DNA of 37,454 nucleotides from the NCBI GenBank assembly GCA_029938555.1, contig JAOZUR010000026.1, positions 1 through 37,454 of the forward strand, read 5' to 3'. Each line of letters begins with the position of its first letter. Positions within the stretch are counted from its first letter, which is position 1. The notes beneath the pieces were generated by a model, which was not told where the DNA came from, searched no databases, and saw only the letters and a program-made list of their open reading frames with translations. Both the position numbers and the translations under genes were made by a program. Of this stretch, positions 8,776-16,335 are shown piece after piece. This stretch comes from Candidatus Sabulitectum sp. (GTDB taxonomy: Bacteria; Fermentibacterota; Fermentibacteria; Fermentibacterales; JCC-6).

Positions 8776-9167
8776 TTTCAACAAACAAGGGTTTCACTTT
8801 GATAGAACTTATGATAGTTGTTGTAATCATTGGAATTCTAGCTGCAATTGCTATTCCAAAATTTCAGGATGTTACTAGAAGTGCTGAAAATGCTGCTTGC
8901 AGATCAAATATGAGAAATATCATTACAGCTCTTAATATGTATCTTATGGAAAACAACCAGTACCCAGGGGCTTTTGAAGGACATGTCTGGAGAGAAATCA
9001 GCTATATAGATGGTTATGCCCGAAAAGATTTTCGCTGCCCATCAACAAACAGCGCATATCGATTCAGAATAAATGGTGACGATTATAATCTCATAAGCAT
9101 CAGGGGTTGGAATTCCAGCTGTGTAAGAAATCATGGCGATTACAGAAACAGTGTATATCGCCCTTAA
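8772..9167 (+). CDS. Type IV pilin / pseudopilin-like protein
   Basis: The N-terminus M-I-S-T-N-K-G-F-T-L-I-E-L is a textbook class III prepilin signal: PilD-type peptidase would cut after G7, leaving N-methylated F8 with E12 at mature position 5. A hydrophobic helix continues to about residue 30, ending in A-A-I-A-I-P-K-F. The globular part of about 100 residues contains three cysteines (in A-A-C-R-S, F-R-C-P-S and S-S-C-V-R). At 131 residues it matches small pilins or GspG-like major pseudopilins. No pilus ATPase, platform protein, secretin or prepilin peptidase is in the window, so it depends on machinery elsewhere. The single-pass membrane gene before it overlaps by 4 bases, and the permease gene begins 35 bases after it. 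Confidence 0.9.
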   Translation: MISTNKGFTLIELMIVVVIIGILAAIAIPKFQDVTRSAENAACRSNMRNIITALNMYLMENNQYPGAFEGHVWREISYIDGYARKDFRCPSTNSAYRFRINGDDYNLISIRGWNSSCVRNHGDYRNSVYRP

Positions 9168-9202
9168 CAACCAAATCAACACGGATAAAAAAGGGTAAAC
9201 TG

Positions 9203-11065
9203 ATGTCTGATAAAAAAACGATAACTCTTCATAAATCGCTAAAATTTACAGATTTGTTTTCCATTGCCACTGGGGCAATGATCAGCTCTGGTTTATTTGT
9301 TCTTCCAGGGCTGGCGTACTATTATGCTGGACCTGCTGCGATAGCAGCTTATGTTCTTGCTGGTATACTTATTCTTCCAGCTCTCTTCAGTAAAGCTGAA
9401 CTAACAACTGCAATGCCTAAAGCAGGTGGTGATTACTATTTTATTGATAGATCTCTTGGTCACATGGCAGGCACAATAGCAGGTATTGCTGCGTGGGTTA
9501 GTTTAAGCGTTAAAACTGCCTTCGCTTTTGTAGGAATAAAAGTTTTTCTTGAAGTTCTTGTGCCTGGGGTAGATAGTCTTGTTATAACCATGGCGGCACT
9601 GGTATTTTTCACTTTTCTTAACTTAAGGGGCGCTTCCCACGCTGGCCGAGCACAAGTTCTAATGGTAATTGGGTTACTAGCAATTTTGCTGGTTTTTTCC
9701 ATACTGGGAAACCTTCATACAGATGCATCAAGAATGGTTCCATTCGCCCCTGGCGGATTTAAAGGCATACTCGAAGCAACTGCTCTGATTTTTGTGGCAT
9801 TCGGGGGGCTCACCAAAGCTGCCAGTGTAGCCGAGGAAGCCTCTAATCCCAAAAGAGATATTCCATTAAGCATGATAACATCTCTGGCAGTGGTAACTTT
9901 CCTTTATTTCACCGCAGTAACTGTATGTGTTGGAACTCTTGATGGTGCAATTCTAGCAGATTCTAAAACACCACTGTCTGATGCTGCCCAAACATTCGCA
10001 GGAAATACAGGATTTATTGTTCTTGCTCTTGCAGCGGTTTTTGCATTTCTCTCCACTGCTAACGCTGGAATTATGGCCTCTGCCAGATTTCCAATGGCTA
10101 TGAGTAGAGACCGATTAATACCATCTGTTATTGGGAAAATTGGGGCCAAAAGAGGTACACCATGGTTCGCCATTGTACTCACAAGTGTTTTCATAGGGGC
10201 AATGCTTTTTCTTGATTTTGTAAGACTTGTTAAAATGGCAAGTGCAATGCAGATTTTCCTGTTCATGCTCACAAATATTGTAGTAATTGTCATGAGAGAA
10301 AGCCGTATTCACACATACAGACCTTCATTCAAAAGCCCTTTATACCCGTGGATGCAAATTGCCGGTGCAGCCACAATGTTCATGCTGCTTGTTATGATTG
10401 GGATGGAAGCTCTTATTGCATGTTCAATAGTGGTCTTCGGTGGATCAATATGGTACTTCCTTTATTCAAGAAAACGGGTTGCTAGGGATTCTGCACTGCT
10501 TCACCTTGCTGCTAGGATTTTTCCGAAAGAACTTAGAATTAGAAACGAATCCATCACAAGAGAACTTAAAAAAGTGCTGATGGAAAGAGATATCATCACA
10601 GAAGATCGATTTGATAAACTGGTGCTGACCTCGGATATTATCGACATTAAACCTGCCATGGAACTAGAAGAATTTCTATCTCTAATTGCTTTAAGAATAG
10701 CACCTTCTCTGGATATGGAACCAAATCAATTGTTCAATCTTCTGCTTGAAAGAGAAAAAACATCTCCCACAGCTCTCCGGCCTGGTTTAGCAATCCCACA
10801 CATCATAATTCCAGGAACAGAGAAGTTCACCGTTAACCTTGCAAGATGCAGTGAGGGAATAAATTTTGGTGAAAATACTGAACCTGTACACATTGTATTT
10901 ATTCTGGCAGGAACTATGGATCAGCGAAATTTCCATCTGAAAGCGCTGATGGCCATAGCAGAGATAACAACTGCAGCCGGTTTTGATCAAGCATGGAAAA
11001 AGTGTCGTTCAACTGAAGGTCTACGGGATCTTGTACTGCTTTCAAAGAGGCGTCGAGAAGTCTAA
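9203..11065 (+). CDS. APC-family amino-acid permease fused to a PTS EIIA-like domain
   Basis: The start is the ATG at 9203, preceded by AAGGG. The frame stays open 32 codons further upstream, but that extension lies inside the pilin gene and is not protein-like. Residues about 10-430 of 620 form a 12-helix APC transporter, with the first-helix pattern G-A-M-I-S-S-G-L-F and later E-E-A-S-N-P-K-R-D-I-P. After a linker, residues about 475-620 resemble an EIIA domain of the fructose/mannitol type, with H533 in the family context G-L-A-I-P-H-I. In true PTS proteins that histidine carries the phosphate. Permeases with cytoplasmic EIIA-like tails are known in some bacteria and archaea, where the tail may act as a regulatory switch. 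Substrate is unknown. The two flanking membrane genes resemble each other. Confidence 0.88.
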   Translation: MSDKKTITLHKSLKFTDLFSIATGAMISSGLFVLPGLAYYYAGPAAIAAYVLAGILILPALFSKAELTTAMPKAGGDYYFIDRSLGHMAGTIAGIAAWVSLSVKTAFAFVGIKVFLEVLVPGVDSLVITMAALVFFTFLNLRGASHAGRAQVLMVIGLLAILLVFSILGNLHTDASRMVPFAPGGFKGILEATALIFVAFGGLTKAASVAEEASNPKRDIPLSMITSLAVVTFLYFTAVTVCVGTLDGAILADSKTPLSDAAQTFAGNTGFIVLALAAVFAFLSTANAGIMASARFPMAMSRDRLIPSVIGKIGAKRGTPWFAIVLTSVFIGAMLFLDFVRLVKMASAMQIFLFMLTNIVVIVMRESRIHTYRPSFKSPLYPWMQIAGAATMFMLLVMIGMEALIACSIVVFGGSIWYFLYSRKRVARDSALLHLAARIFPKELRIRNESITRELKKVLMERDIITEDRFDKLVLTSDIIDIKPAMELEEFLSLIALRIAPSLDMEPNQLFNLLLEREKTSPTALRPGLAIPHIIIPGTEKFTVNLARCSEGINFGENTEPVHIVFILAGTMDQRNFHLKALMAIAEITTAAGFDQAWKKCRSTEGLRDLVLLSKRRREV

Positions 11066-11146
11066 ACCACACAATAATCCACTATACTGTTCTTAGATTA
11101 GTTACTGGATTATACTTGAATAATCAATTCTTACTAGGAGGCTATA

Positions 11147-11569
11147 ATGGCTGAAACTAACAAAGCAACCAAATTAGATGCAAACATTGATGATTCGCAG
11201 TTTAATAACCATTCCGAGAAAAAGAAGAAGGAAGACTCAAAATTACTGCCATACCTTTTAGGTGGACTAATTCTTTTAACAGCATTCTACTTCATCAGTG
11301 AAGACAGATTCTCTTCAAATACTCCCAAAGAGTTAACAGCTGAACAGGAACAAATTCAGACAGAAGTAACTGATATCGTTGAAAGTTATGTGACTGAAAA
11401 TGGTTCGCTTCCTGATGATCCTAATCTGTTAAATCTTCCAGAAAACTCTGAAATCATCATGGGAGATGGTGGTGAATGGGTTGTTAGCACCCCTGACGGA
11501 CAGTTGATTTTTTCAGAGAATATACTGCCCCCTTATGAAGATGGTCCCCTTGGTGAAGATATTCAATAA
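11147..11569 (+). CDS. Single-pass membrane protein resembling the 8368 gene product
   Basis: The 140-residue protein starts at an ATG with a strong AGGAGG upstream. It has a charged cytoplasmic N-terminus of about 40 residues (run of K and E), one membrane segment at about 44-60, and an acidic extracytoplasmic domain. Layout and a short C-terminal pattern (L-P then W-V-V-S-T-P-D-G-Q-L-I-F) parallel the gene at 8368-8775, so the two may be diverged duplicates flanking the pilin and permease genes. Function is unknown. It ends shortly before the tRNA-Met terminator on the other strand, whose stem could also slow transcription from this side. Confidence 0.7.
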   Translation: MAETNKATKLDANIDDSQFNNHSEKKKKEDSKLLPYLLGGLILLTAFYFISEDRFSSNTPKELTAEQEQIQTEVTDIVESYVTENGSLPDDPNLLNLPENSEIIMGDGGEWVVSTPDGQLIFSENILPPYEDGPLGEDIQ

Positions 11570-11600
11570 AACAGAAAGACGCCGGAATAAACCAGCGCCT
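11570..11600 (-). terminator. Intrinsic terminator of the tRNA-Met gene
   Basis: Read leftward, GGCGCTGG (11599-11592), loop TTTATT, and CCGGCGTC (11585-11578) form an 8-base-pair stem with two G-T pairs, followed by TTTCTGTTTT. It lies immediately downstream of the CCA end of the tRNA. In the rightward direction the same stem follows the gene ending at 11569 but lacks a good T-run. Confidence 0.75.
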
Positions 11601-11608
11601 TCTATAAA

Positions 11609-11684
11609 TGGTAGCGGCGGAGGGACTTGAACCCCCGGCCAGTGGATTATGATTCCACTGCTCTGCCAACTGAGCTACACCGCC
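11609..11684 (-). tRNA. tRNA-Met(CAT), probably elongator
   Basis: The 76-base leftward sequence folds as a standard cloverleaf. The acceptor is GGCGGTG with CGCCGCT, the discriminator is A, and the CCA is encoded. The D-stem is GCTC/GAGC, the anticodon stem GTGGA/TCCAC with loop ATCATAA, and the T-stem GGGGG/CCCTC. The anticodon is CAT. The first pair is G-T rather than the C-A mismatch of bacterial initiators, so it is not tRNA-fMet. The acceptor sequence matches what I recall of elongator tRNA-Met in other bacteria. The alternative, tRNA-Ile2(CAT) modified by TilS, cannot be fully excluded by eye. Confidence 0.93.
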
Positions 11685-11697
11685 TCTGCACACAGCA

Positions 11698-11726
11698 AAA
11701 ATACTTCTATATCATGAATTTGTCAA
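11698..11726 (-). promoter_or_regulatory. Promoter of tRNA-Met(CAT)
   Basis: Read leftward, a perfect TTGACA (11726-11721) is followed by a 17-base spacer and TATTTT (11703-11698). The tRNA 5' end lies 13 bases after the -10 box, as expected for a short trailer-less leader. The -35 box lies inside the 3' end of the membrane-protein gene at 11712-12077. Confidence 0.7.
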
Positions 11727-12077
11727 GATAGCTTCTGATTTTGATTCTGATTTGATTTGTCGTAACATGATGGAATCACCAGTTCGAACTTTTTTAAAAA
11801 TACCGCCCCCGATAAACAAGCATATTACCAAAGTTAACAAAGAGATGACAATAAAGAGAAGAATGATGTAACTAACTATCATAGGCACTGTAAAAACATA
11901 AAATGCAAGAAAAATTACTGCAAAGAAGAGTACAGTATAAACAGGAAAAAGAATGATTTTTAATGCTTTAGAAGTCATTTCAGTTCTTTTCTGAAACCAG
12001 TTTTCAAGCATTTCAAGTTTCGCTTTGTCTGAGAAATCAAAAGTAACCACATCTGAGTGATCTGTATAATCATTCAT
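11712..12077 (-). CDS. Small two-helix membrane protein of unknown function
   Basis: I do not recognise this protein. From the ATG at 12077 it has 121 residues: a polar N-terminal 40 residues, two strong membrane helices (about residues 40-63 and 66-92), and a basic then polar tail. An ATG six codons upstream (12095) is also possible. The 12077 start is preferred because it places ATGAATGA across the stop of the 598-residue gene, an 8-base overlap. The pair is thus probably co-translated, suggesting that the membrane protein works with the soluble protein encoded before it. The tail K-K-V-R-T-G-D-S-I-M-L-R is basic, consistent with a cytoplasmic C-terminus. Confidence 0.65.
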   Translation of the reverse strand: MNDYTDHSDVVTFDFSDKAKLEMLENWFQKRTEMTSKALKIILFPVYTVLFFAVIFLAFYVFTVPMIVSYIILLFIVISLLTLVICLFIGGGIFKKVRTGDSIMLRQIKSESKSEAILTNS

Positions 12078-13866
12078 ATTCTTCAAGCCTTTCAATTATT
12101 TCATTCAACACAAAGTTTTTTTGCTGTTCCTGAAGAGCTCTACCCCTTTCTTGAACCCGAAGTAAAACAGAAACAACTCCAGACCATCTAATAATGCTTG
12201 CGGTAACTGTATAATCTCTAACAATGGCCAAAAGACCCTCCATATTCTTGCATTCCCCTTTGCGGGCACAGCAAAAAAGCGTAGCTGAAGGCCTGTTTCG
12301 CCCTGGAACTTCTTCACATGAAACTCTTCCTCCCATACCATTGTTAGCCAAAAGAGAAGTAATCGTTTCAAATAGCAATCGAATGTGCATAGACAATTCT
12401 ATTACAGAAACAGAAGCACGCATAAAATCTTCAAGGCTATAGTAGAAATCAGTAATAACAGTATCTGGAATATCTGAAAGAATTTTTCGGATTTCATCTA
12501 ATTGATTCACATCATTCATCCTCATACCTTGGTCAAAATCTCGAAAACTACCAAAACTATCTTGAATAGCATTTTTTACTAAAGAATAAGCATCTTCCAT
12601 CTGATCAAAATGCTCTCGCTCTGCAACAAAATCAAAAACATCAACCCAAACACCCTTTCGCTTGGAAGGGGATTTAAATGAATTGACTCCTATGCCCTTT
12701 TGAAGGCTAAGATTTTTTACCAATTTAAGTATTTTTGTGTCATGGCTGTTTTCGTCACTATCATTCTCTGATGAGGTTACAAGAAGAAGTTTCAACTCAG
12801 CATTAAACGTAGTAATGTTCTCGAGAGCAATATATGCTTGATTAATTCCTGTGCTTCGGCATTCTCCTATTAAAAGAGGTAAAAGAGCCCGGCCAATATG
12901 TTCAGTGCCTCCGTAATGATGAACTCTATGAAGTCGCTCAATACCTCTTGAAACCAATAATTTACGAAGGTACTCTCTAATGACTTTCAGGTCAGTTCTA
13001 GTGGCACTCATGCCATTAGAGCCTGTCATTTCTACCCGTAGGGAGACAATACCATCGTGTGTAGTATACTTTCTCTGATGGCTCACCGTAGAGCCTGGCC
13101 AAGCCACGGAAAGAGCTGCAGTAAGATTCTGGAAGGAAATATCTCTTTCGTATCCTACAATATTAATTCCTGTAAGGTGTTCTCCCTTAGCCCTTATATT
13201 TCGAATTCTATAAAAAGGTGCCCCACCCTTTGTTCTCACATTTTCTACCAGATCATGATTTGTTTTAACGATCCATGCAAGATCTGTTTTTTTTCTTGCA
13301 AGAAGATACTGATCTGATCGCGAACTGATAAAAAGAACAAGCTGGCCTTTTTTTCCTAAAATACCATCTGGAATAACATCGTGATAAATTCTACCTAGCT
13401 CCTCCAACATACCCTGATAACACTCTACCCTGTCAGCGGATCGGTCTAACAGAGATATAACACCCTCGCGTCCCACTGCAAGTCTCTGAAGCAATTTACT
13501 GAGTTTATTGGCATCATTTTTGAATTTCTCTCCACGGGCTTCTGAATCATTTATTACAATTCCTGTAATAATTATACCCCGGCGAACTCCCTGCTTTTCC
13601 ACAGTAAAACCTTCTAAAAGATCCAGATTCCAACCCTCATGATGTAATTCTCCTATAACAATTGAAGCAAGTCCGGCCCAGTCAACAGCACTGACTCCTA
13701 AAAGAGCAAGGCCATCATTCACATCAACAGTTATTGAAACATCCTCATCAGAATTAAACAGCTGAGAATAAATCTTCTGCCTGCGATAACCTGGGATCAC
13801 CACAACTGGGCAAGTTTCACCAAAACAACTGGGCTGCATTTCCTGAATGTGTTCTTCTTTTCTCAT
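12070..13866 (-). CDS. 598-residue protein with ACT-like segments, unknown function
   Basis: I do not recognise a full-length family. Residues about 43-105 (V-S-I-T-V-D-V-N-D-G-L-A-L-L-G-V-S, then W-A-G-L-A-S-I-V-I-G-E-L) have the beta-alpha-beta pattern of an ACT domain, a small-molecule-binding module. A second stretch near 235-290 shows a similar hydrophobic rhythm. The middle contains R-K-K-T-D-L-A-W-I-V-K-T-N, and the remainder is mixed alpha/beta. There is no signal peptide or membrane segment, so it is probably cytoplasmic. It overlaps the small membrane-protein gene by 8 bases. A sensor of amino acids or nucleotides coupled to that membrane protein is a guess. The sequence before the ATG lacks a strong ribosome binding site. 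Confidence 0.75.
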   Translation of the reverse strand: MRKEEHIQEMQPSCFGETCPVVVIPGYRRQKIYSQLFNSDEDVSITVDVNDGLALLGVSAVDWAGLASIVIGELHHEGWNLDLLEGFTVEKQGVRRGIIITGIVINDSEARGEKFKNDANKLSKLLQRLAVGREGVISLLDRSADRVECYQGMLEELGRIYHDVIPDGILGKKGQLVLFISSRSDQYLLARKKTDLAWIVKTNHDLVENVRTKGGAPFYRIRNIRAKGEHLTGINIVGYERDISFQNLTAALSVAWPGSTVSHQRKYTTHDGIVSLRVEMTGSNGMSATRTDLKVIREYLRKLLVSRGIERLHRVHHYGGTEHIGRALLPLLIGECRSTGINQAYIALENITTFNAELKLLLVTSSENDSDENSHDTKILKLVKNLSLQKGIGVNSFKSPSKRKGVWVDVFDFVAEREHFDQMEDAYSLVKNAIQDSFGSFRDFDQGMRMNDVNQLDEIRKILSDIPDTVITDFYYSLEDFMRASVSVIELSMHIRLLFETITSLLANNGMGGRVSCEEVPGRNRPSATLFCCARKGECKNMEGLLAIVRDYTVTASIIRWSGVVSVLLRVQERGRALQEQQKNFVLNEIIERLEEYE

Positions 13867-13904
13867 TCGCTAATTATGAAACAGAATTGATTAAATAACC
13901 AGTA

Positions 13905-13933
13905 TTGACAGATTCGAATAAATCCTGTATATA
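13905..13933 (+). promoter_or_regulatory. Promoter of tRNA-Val(TAC)
   Basis: A perfect TTGACA (13905-13910), a 17-base spacer and TATATA (13928-13933) precede the tRNA 5' end by 13 bases. TATAAC two bases further on could also serve as the -10 box. This is one of the clearest promoters in the window and mirrors the arrangement at tRNA-Met. Confidence 0.75.
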
Positions 13934-13946
13934 ACAGCCTCACTGA

Positions 13947-14023
13947 GGGCGAGTAACTCAGTTGGCTAGAGTGCCTGCCTTACAAGCAGGACGTCGGGGG
14001 TTCAAGTCCCTCCTCGCCCACCA
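13947..14023 (+). tRNA. tRNA-Val(TAC)
   Basis: The 77-base sequence folds as a cloverleaf. The acceptor is GGGCGAG with CTCGCCC, the discriminator is A, and the CCA is encoded. The D-loop contains GTTGG, the anticodon stem is CCTGC/GCAGG with loop CTTACAA (anticodon TAC), and the T-arm is GGGGG-TTCAAGT-CCCTC. The anticodon reads valine codons GUA and GUG. It has its own promoter and is followed at once by a strong terminator, so it is a single-gene transcript. Confidence 0.96.
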
Positions 14024-14057
14024 AAAAACCGAAAGACATTGTCTTTCGGTTTTTTTT
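14024..14057 (+). terminator. Strong intrinsic terminator after tRNA-Val
   Basis: ACCGAAAGAC (14028-14037), loop ATT, and GTCTTTCGGT (14041-14050) form a perfect 10-base-pair stem, extended by A-T pairs and followed by eight T (14050-14057). The A-run on the other side makes it symmetrical, so it can also end the long leftward operon whose last gene stops at 14079... but only if transcription continues past that gene. It sits between the two convergent units. Confidence 0.95.
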
Positions 14058-14078
14058 ATTCTTAAATTAGTATAAAAT

Positions 14079-14825
14079 TTATCTGGCTAATCGAAAACCG
14101 GTGTACCAGTTGATATCACCATACCCAAGTTTTCTAGTGAACCCCATGGTCATTGCAAACTCAACCTGAGCCCAGCTACCACCCATTACGCTTATTGTGG
14201 TGTCAGCAGGACAGGAAACCATTTCAGCTGCATTTCCAGCCAAATCTGCCAATCCACCGGTTGATAAAGGATAAGAGCCACAAGGGGCTGTATACAGGAA
14301 ACCATCCAGATCTCTCTGCTGCCAGTTATCTAAAGCCATGTAATTAGCAGGAACACCTGGAACCTCTGCTGGAGCAAGCTCACCCCAAGGGTACTGCTCA
14401 TTTATATCTCCAGCAATGCCTAGAGATGCCGCATACTCCCATTCATTTCTAGTGGGTAATCTAGCCCCAAGAACGGATGCAGCAGCCACAGCTTTCTCTG
14501 GACTTACATTTACTACTGGGTAATCTGGATATTCATAAAAATAACTTTCCATCCCAAGGAATCCAGGGTCTGCTGGATGAGGCCAATCACCCTGATCTGC
14601 CAGATATCGGAAAAGTCTGTTATTAACCTCAAACTTCTGCAATTGAAATGACTGGACTTCCACAGTTTCACCGGAAGAATTAACAAAAGTTCCGCCAGGA
14701 ATACTGATGAATACCGTGTCTTCTGCTTCAACAGGCATAGCGGCAGGAACTATTACTTGCTCTTCGCCGCACGCCAGAATTAAAACAAAAAACACAATCA
14801 GAAATGTTTTGTAAAAAAAACTCAT
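14079..14825 (-). CDS. FGE-fold (SUMF1-like) lipoprotein without the catalytic cysteines
   Basis: Residues 1-19 form a lipoprotein signal with lipobox L-I-L-A-C, so the mature protein would be lipid-anchored. Residues about 38-248 match the formylglycine-generating-enzyme fold: Y-P-V-V-N-V-S, then R-L-P-T-R-N-E-W-E-Y-A-A, D-L-A-G-N-A-A-E-M-V, G-G-S-W, and a final G-F-R-L-A-R. In true FGE enzymes the stretch after G-G-S carries two catalytic cysteines. Here it reads W-A-Q-V-E-F-A-M-T-M, so oxidase activity is unlikely. T9SS lipoproteins GldJ and GldK use the same fold, though they are longer. It is the last gene of the operon containing porX/porY and starts 1 base after the DUF3098-like gene. 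A T9SS link is inference. Confidence 0.85.
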   Translation of the reverse strand: MSFFYKTFLIVFFVLILACGEEQVIVPAAMPVEAEDTVFISIPGGTFVNSSGETVEVQSFQLQKFEVNNRLFRYLADQGDWPHPADPGFLGMESYFYEYPDYPVVNVSPEKAVAAASVLGARLPTRNEWEYAASLGIAGDINEQYPWGELAPAEVPGVPANYMALDNWQQRDLDGFLYTAPCGSYPLSTGGLADLAGNAAEMVSCPADTTISVMGGSWAQVEFAMTMGFTRKLGYGDINWYTGFRLAR

Positions 14826-14826
14826 T

Positions 14827-15057
14827 CTACTGAGTTTCTTTCTTATCTCCCGGTTTCAAAATAATTGCCACAGGAATTATTACACAGTACCCCAGAATAA
14901 GCATTATAGGAGAAACTGAGATATGCCCGGCTCTTAAAAGAAACCATCCAGCTGTGATGATAACAAGACCAACTGCAAAAAGGATGTAGTTAATTGTGCT
15001 GAAAGGCGCGGTGTTTTGTCTGCTCTGAGAAGATGCAGGCTTTTTATCTTTAGCCAT
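14827..15057 (-). CDS. DUF3098-like small membrane protein
   Basis: The 76-residue protein has a polar Lys/Ser/Gln-rich N-terminus, then T-A-P-F-x-x-x-N-Y-I-L-F and two membrane helices (about residues 24-42 and 47-67). The second is introduced by I-S-V-S-P-I-M-L-I-L-G-Y. This layout fits the DUF3098 family, common in Bacteroidota and relatives, where it often lies near ftsX or wall genes. No function is established. The gene is 45 bases after folC and 1 base before the lipoprotein gene, in the same leftward operon. Confidence 0.7.
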   Translation of the reverse strand: MAKDKKPASSQSRQNTAPFSTINYILFAVGLVIITAGWFLLRAGHISVSPIMLILGYCVIIPVAIILKPGDKKETQ

Positions 15058-15102
15058 TTTCTTCCTTTCGGTTTAATATTAAGCTAATCTGATTCCAATG
15101 TA

Positions 15103-16335
15103 CTAATCTAAAACATATTCTGCTGAATTGGGAAGTGCATCTATCCATCCTTGCGATACCGAATGATTTATTGCATCACCAACAACATAGAATGAACCGG
15201 TAACAACCATGGGAGAGTCTTTTGCTATTTGCCGACAACGAATCATAGCATCTTCAATCCTATCTTGCGCTTCCACACGAAAACCCTGCTTTTCCATATA
15301 TGCTGCAAGATCCGCTGCAGGCAGTTTTCTTTCACTGTTGGGAGTAGTGGTTATAACTGTGCCAGAAACACCTTTAAGAAGTTTCACCATCTTCTGCCAT
15401 GGTTTATCACTTAAAAATCCCACAACCATAGGAATATTTCTATCCCATTTTTGTATGTACTTAACAAGAGCTTCCATGGATTGTGGATTATGAGCCACAT
15501 CAAAAAGAATTGATGGGGTTCCCTTTCTATGATCAAGTCTTCCAGGCCACCTTAATGAAGAACATGTTCTATTGTAAGCGGCATTCAGTTCAGTTTCAGA
15601 TTTTTTAAACAACTGTTGAGCAGCAGTATAAGCCAACCCACTATTGTGGATCTGGTGTTCTCCTGGAAGAGGGCTTATTGTGACTGTCACAGGAAGAACC
15701 CGCTTAAGATTTTGTGCTTTAACCGCTTTTTGTATTATCTCTTCAACACCTGAAGTCTGCAAGGCTGTTATAAGAACAGTTCCAGGTGCAGCTACTGCTA
15801 CCTTTTCTGTGGCGATTTTTTCCCTGGTATCTCCCAATATTCTGCTATGCTCTACCCTGACTCCTGTAAAAATTGTACCGGCTCCATTATAGGTTCTTGT
15901 GGCATCAAGCCTTCCCCCAAGACCGGCTTCCGCCAAAACCCATTCCACGCCTGATAGTGCGAAATACCAAGCTGCCATAGCAGTAGTAATTTCAAAAAAT
16001 GTTGCCGAATGTTTTCTGATAGTATGCCTGTAGTCAGTGATGAATTTAGCAACACTTTCTTCAGTTATCCACTTATCATTAACCACAATTCTTTCCCGAT
16101 AATCTAGCAAATGAGGTGATGTACCCCGCCCCCAGGATATACCCAATTCACCTGCAATGCCTGAAAGAATAGCTGCTGTGCTTCCTTTTCCATTTGTACC
16201 TACAATATGAACAGTATTAAATTCTCTTTCAGGATGACCAATATCTGCCATCATGGAAAGCATCCTATCCAGTCCATACTTCATGCCCATTCGTCTTCTG
16301 CTGAACAACCACTTTTCAGCTTCCCTATAGTTCAT
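15103..16335 (-). CDS. folC: Folylpolyglutamate synthase / dihydrofolate synthase
   Basis: This enzyme adds glutamate to dihydropteroate and to folates. The 410-residue length is normal. The P-loop G-T-N-G-K-G-S-T is at about 46-53. The omega-loop region S-P-H-L-L-D-Y-R-E-R-I and the C-terminal D-V-A-H-N-P-Q-S are typical of the Mur ligase-like family. The ATG at 16335 overlaps the stop of the rimI::PNP gene as ATGA. It lies in the porXY/tsaEB operon, apart from folE and folP, and supplies the next step of the same pathway. Whether it does both reactions cannot be told by eye. Confidence 0.95.
   Translation of the reverse strand: MNYREAEKWLFSRRRMGMKYGLDRMLSMMADIGHPEREFNTVHIVGTNGKGSTAAILSGIAGELGISWGRGTSPHLLDYRERIVVNDKWITEESVAKFITDYRHTIRKHSATFFEITTAMAAWYFALSGVEWVLAEAGLGGRLDATRTYNGAGTIFTGVRVEHSRILGDTREKIATEKVAVAAPGTVLITALQTSGVEEIIQKAVKAQNLKRVLPVTVTISPLPGEHQIHNSGLAYTAAQQLFKKSETELNAAYNRTCSSLRWPGRLDHRKGTPSILFDVAHNPQSMEALVKYIQKWDRNIPMVVGFLSDKPWQKMVKLLKGVSGTVITTTPNSERKLPAADLAAYMEKQGFRVEAQDRIEDAMIRCRQIAKDSPMVVTGSFYVVGDAINHSVSQGWIDALPNSAEYVLD

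Noticed and set aside
9107-9202. Upstream extension of the permease frame into the pilin gene
   Set aside because: It lies inside the pilin coding sequence in another frame, and the ATG at 9203 has its own AAGGG ribosome binding site and matches the start of APC proteins.
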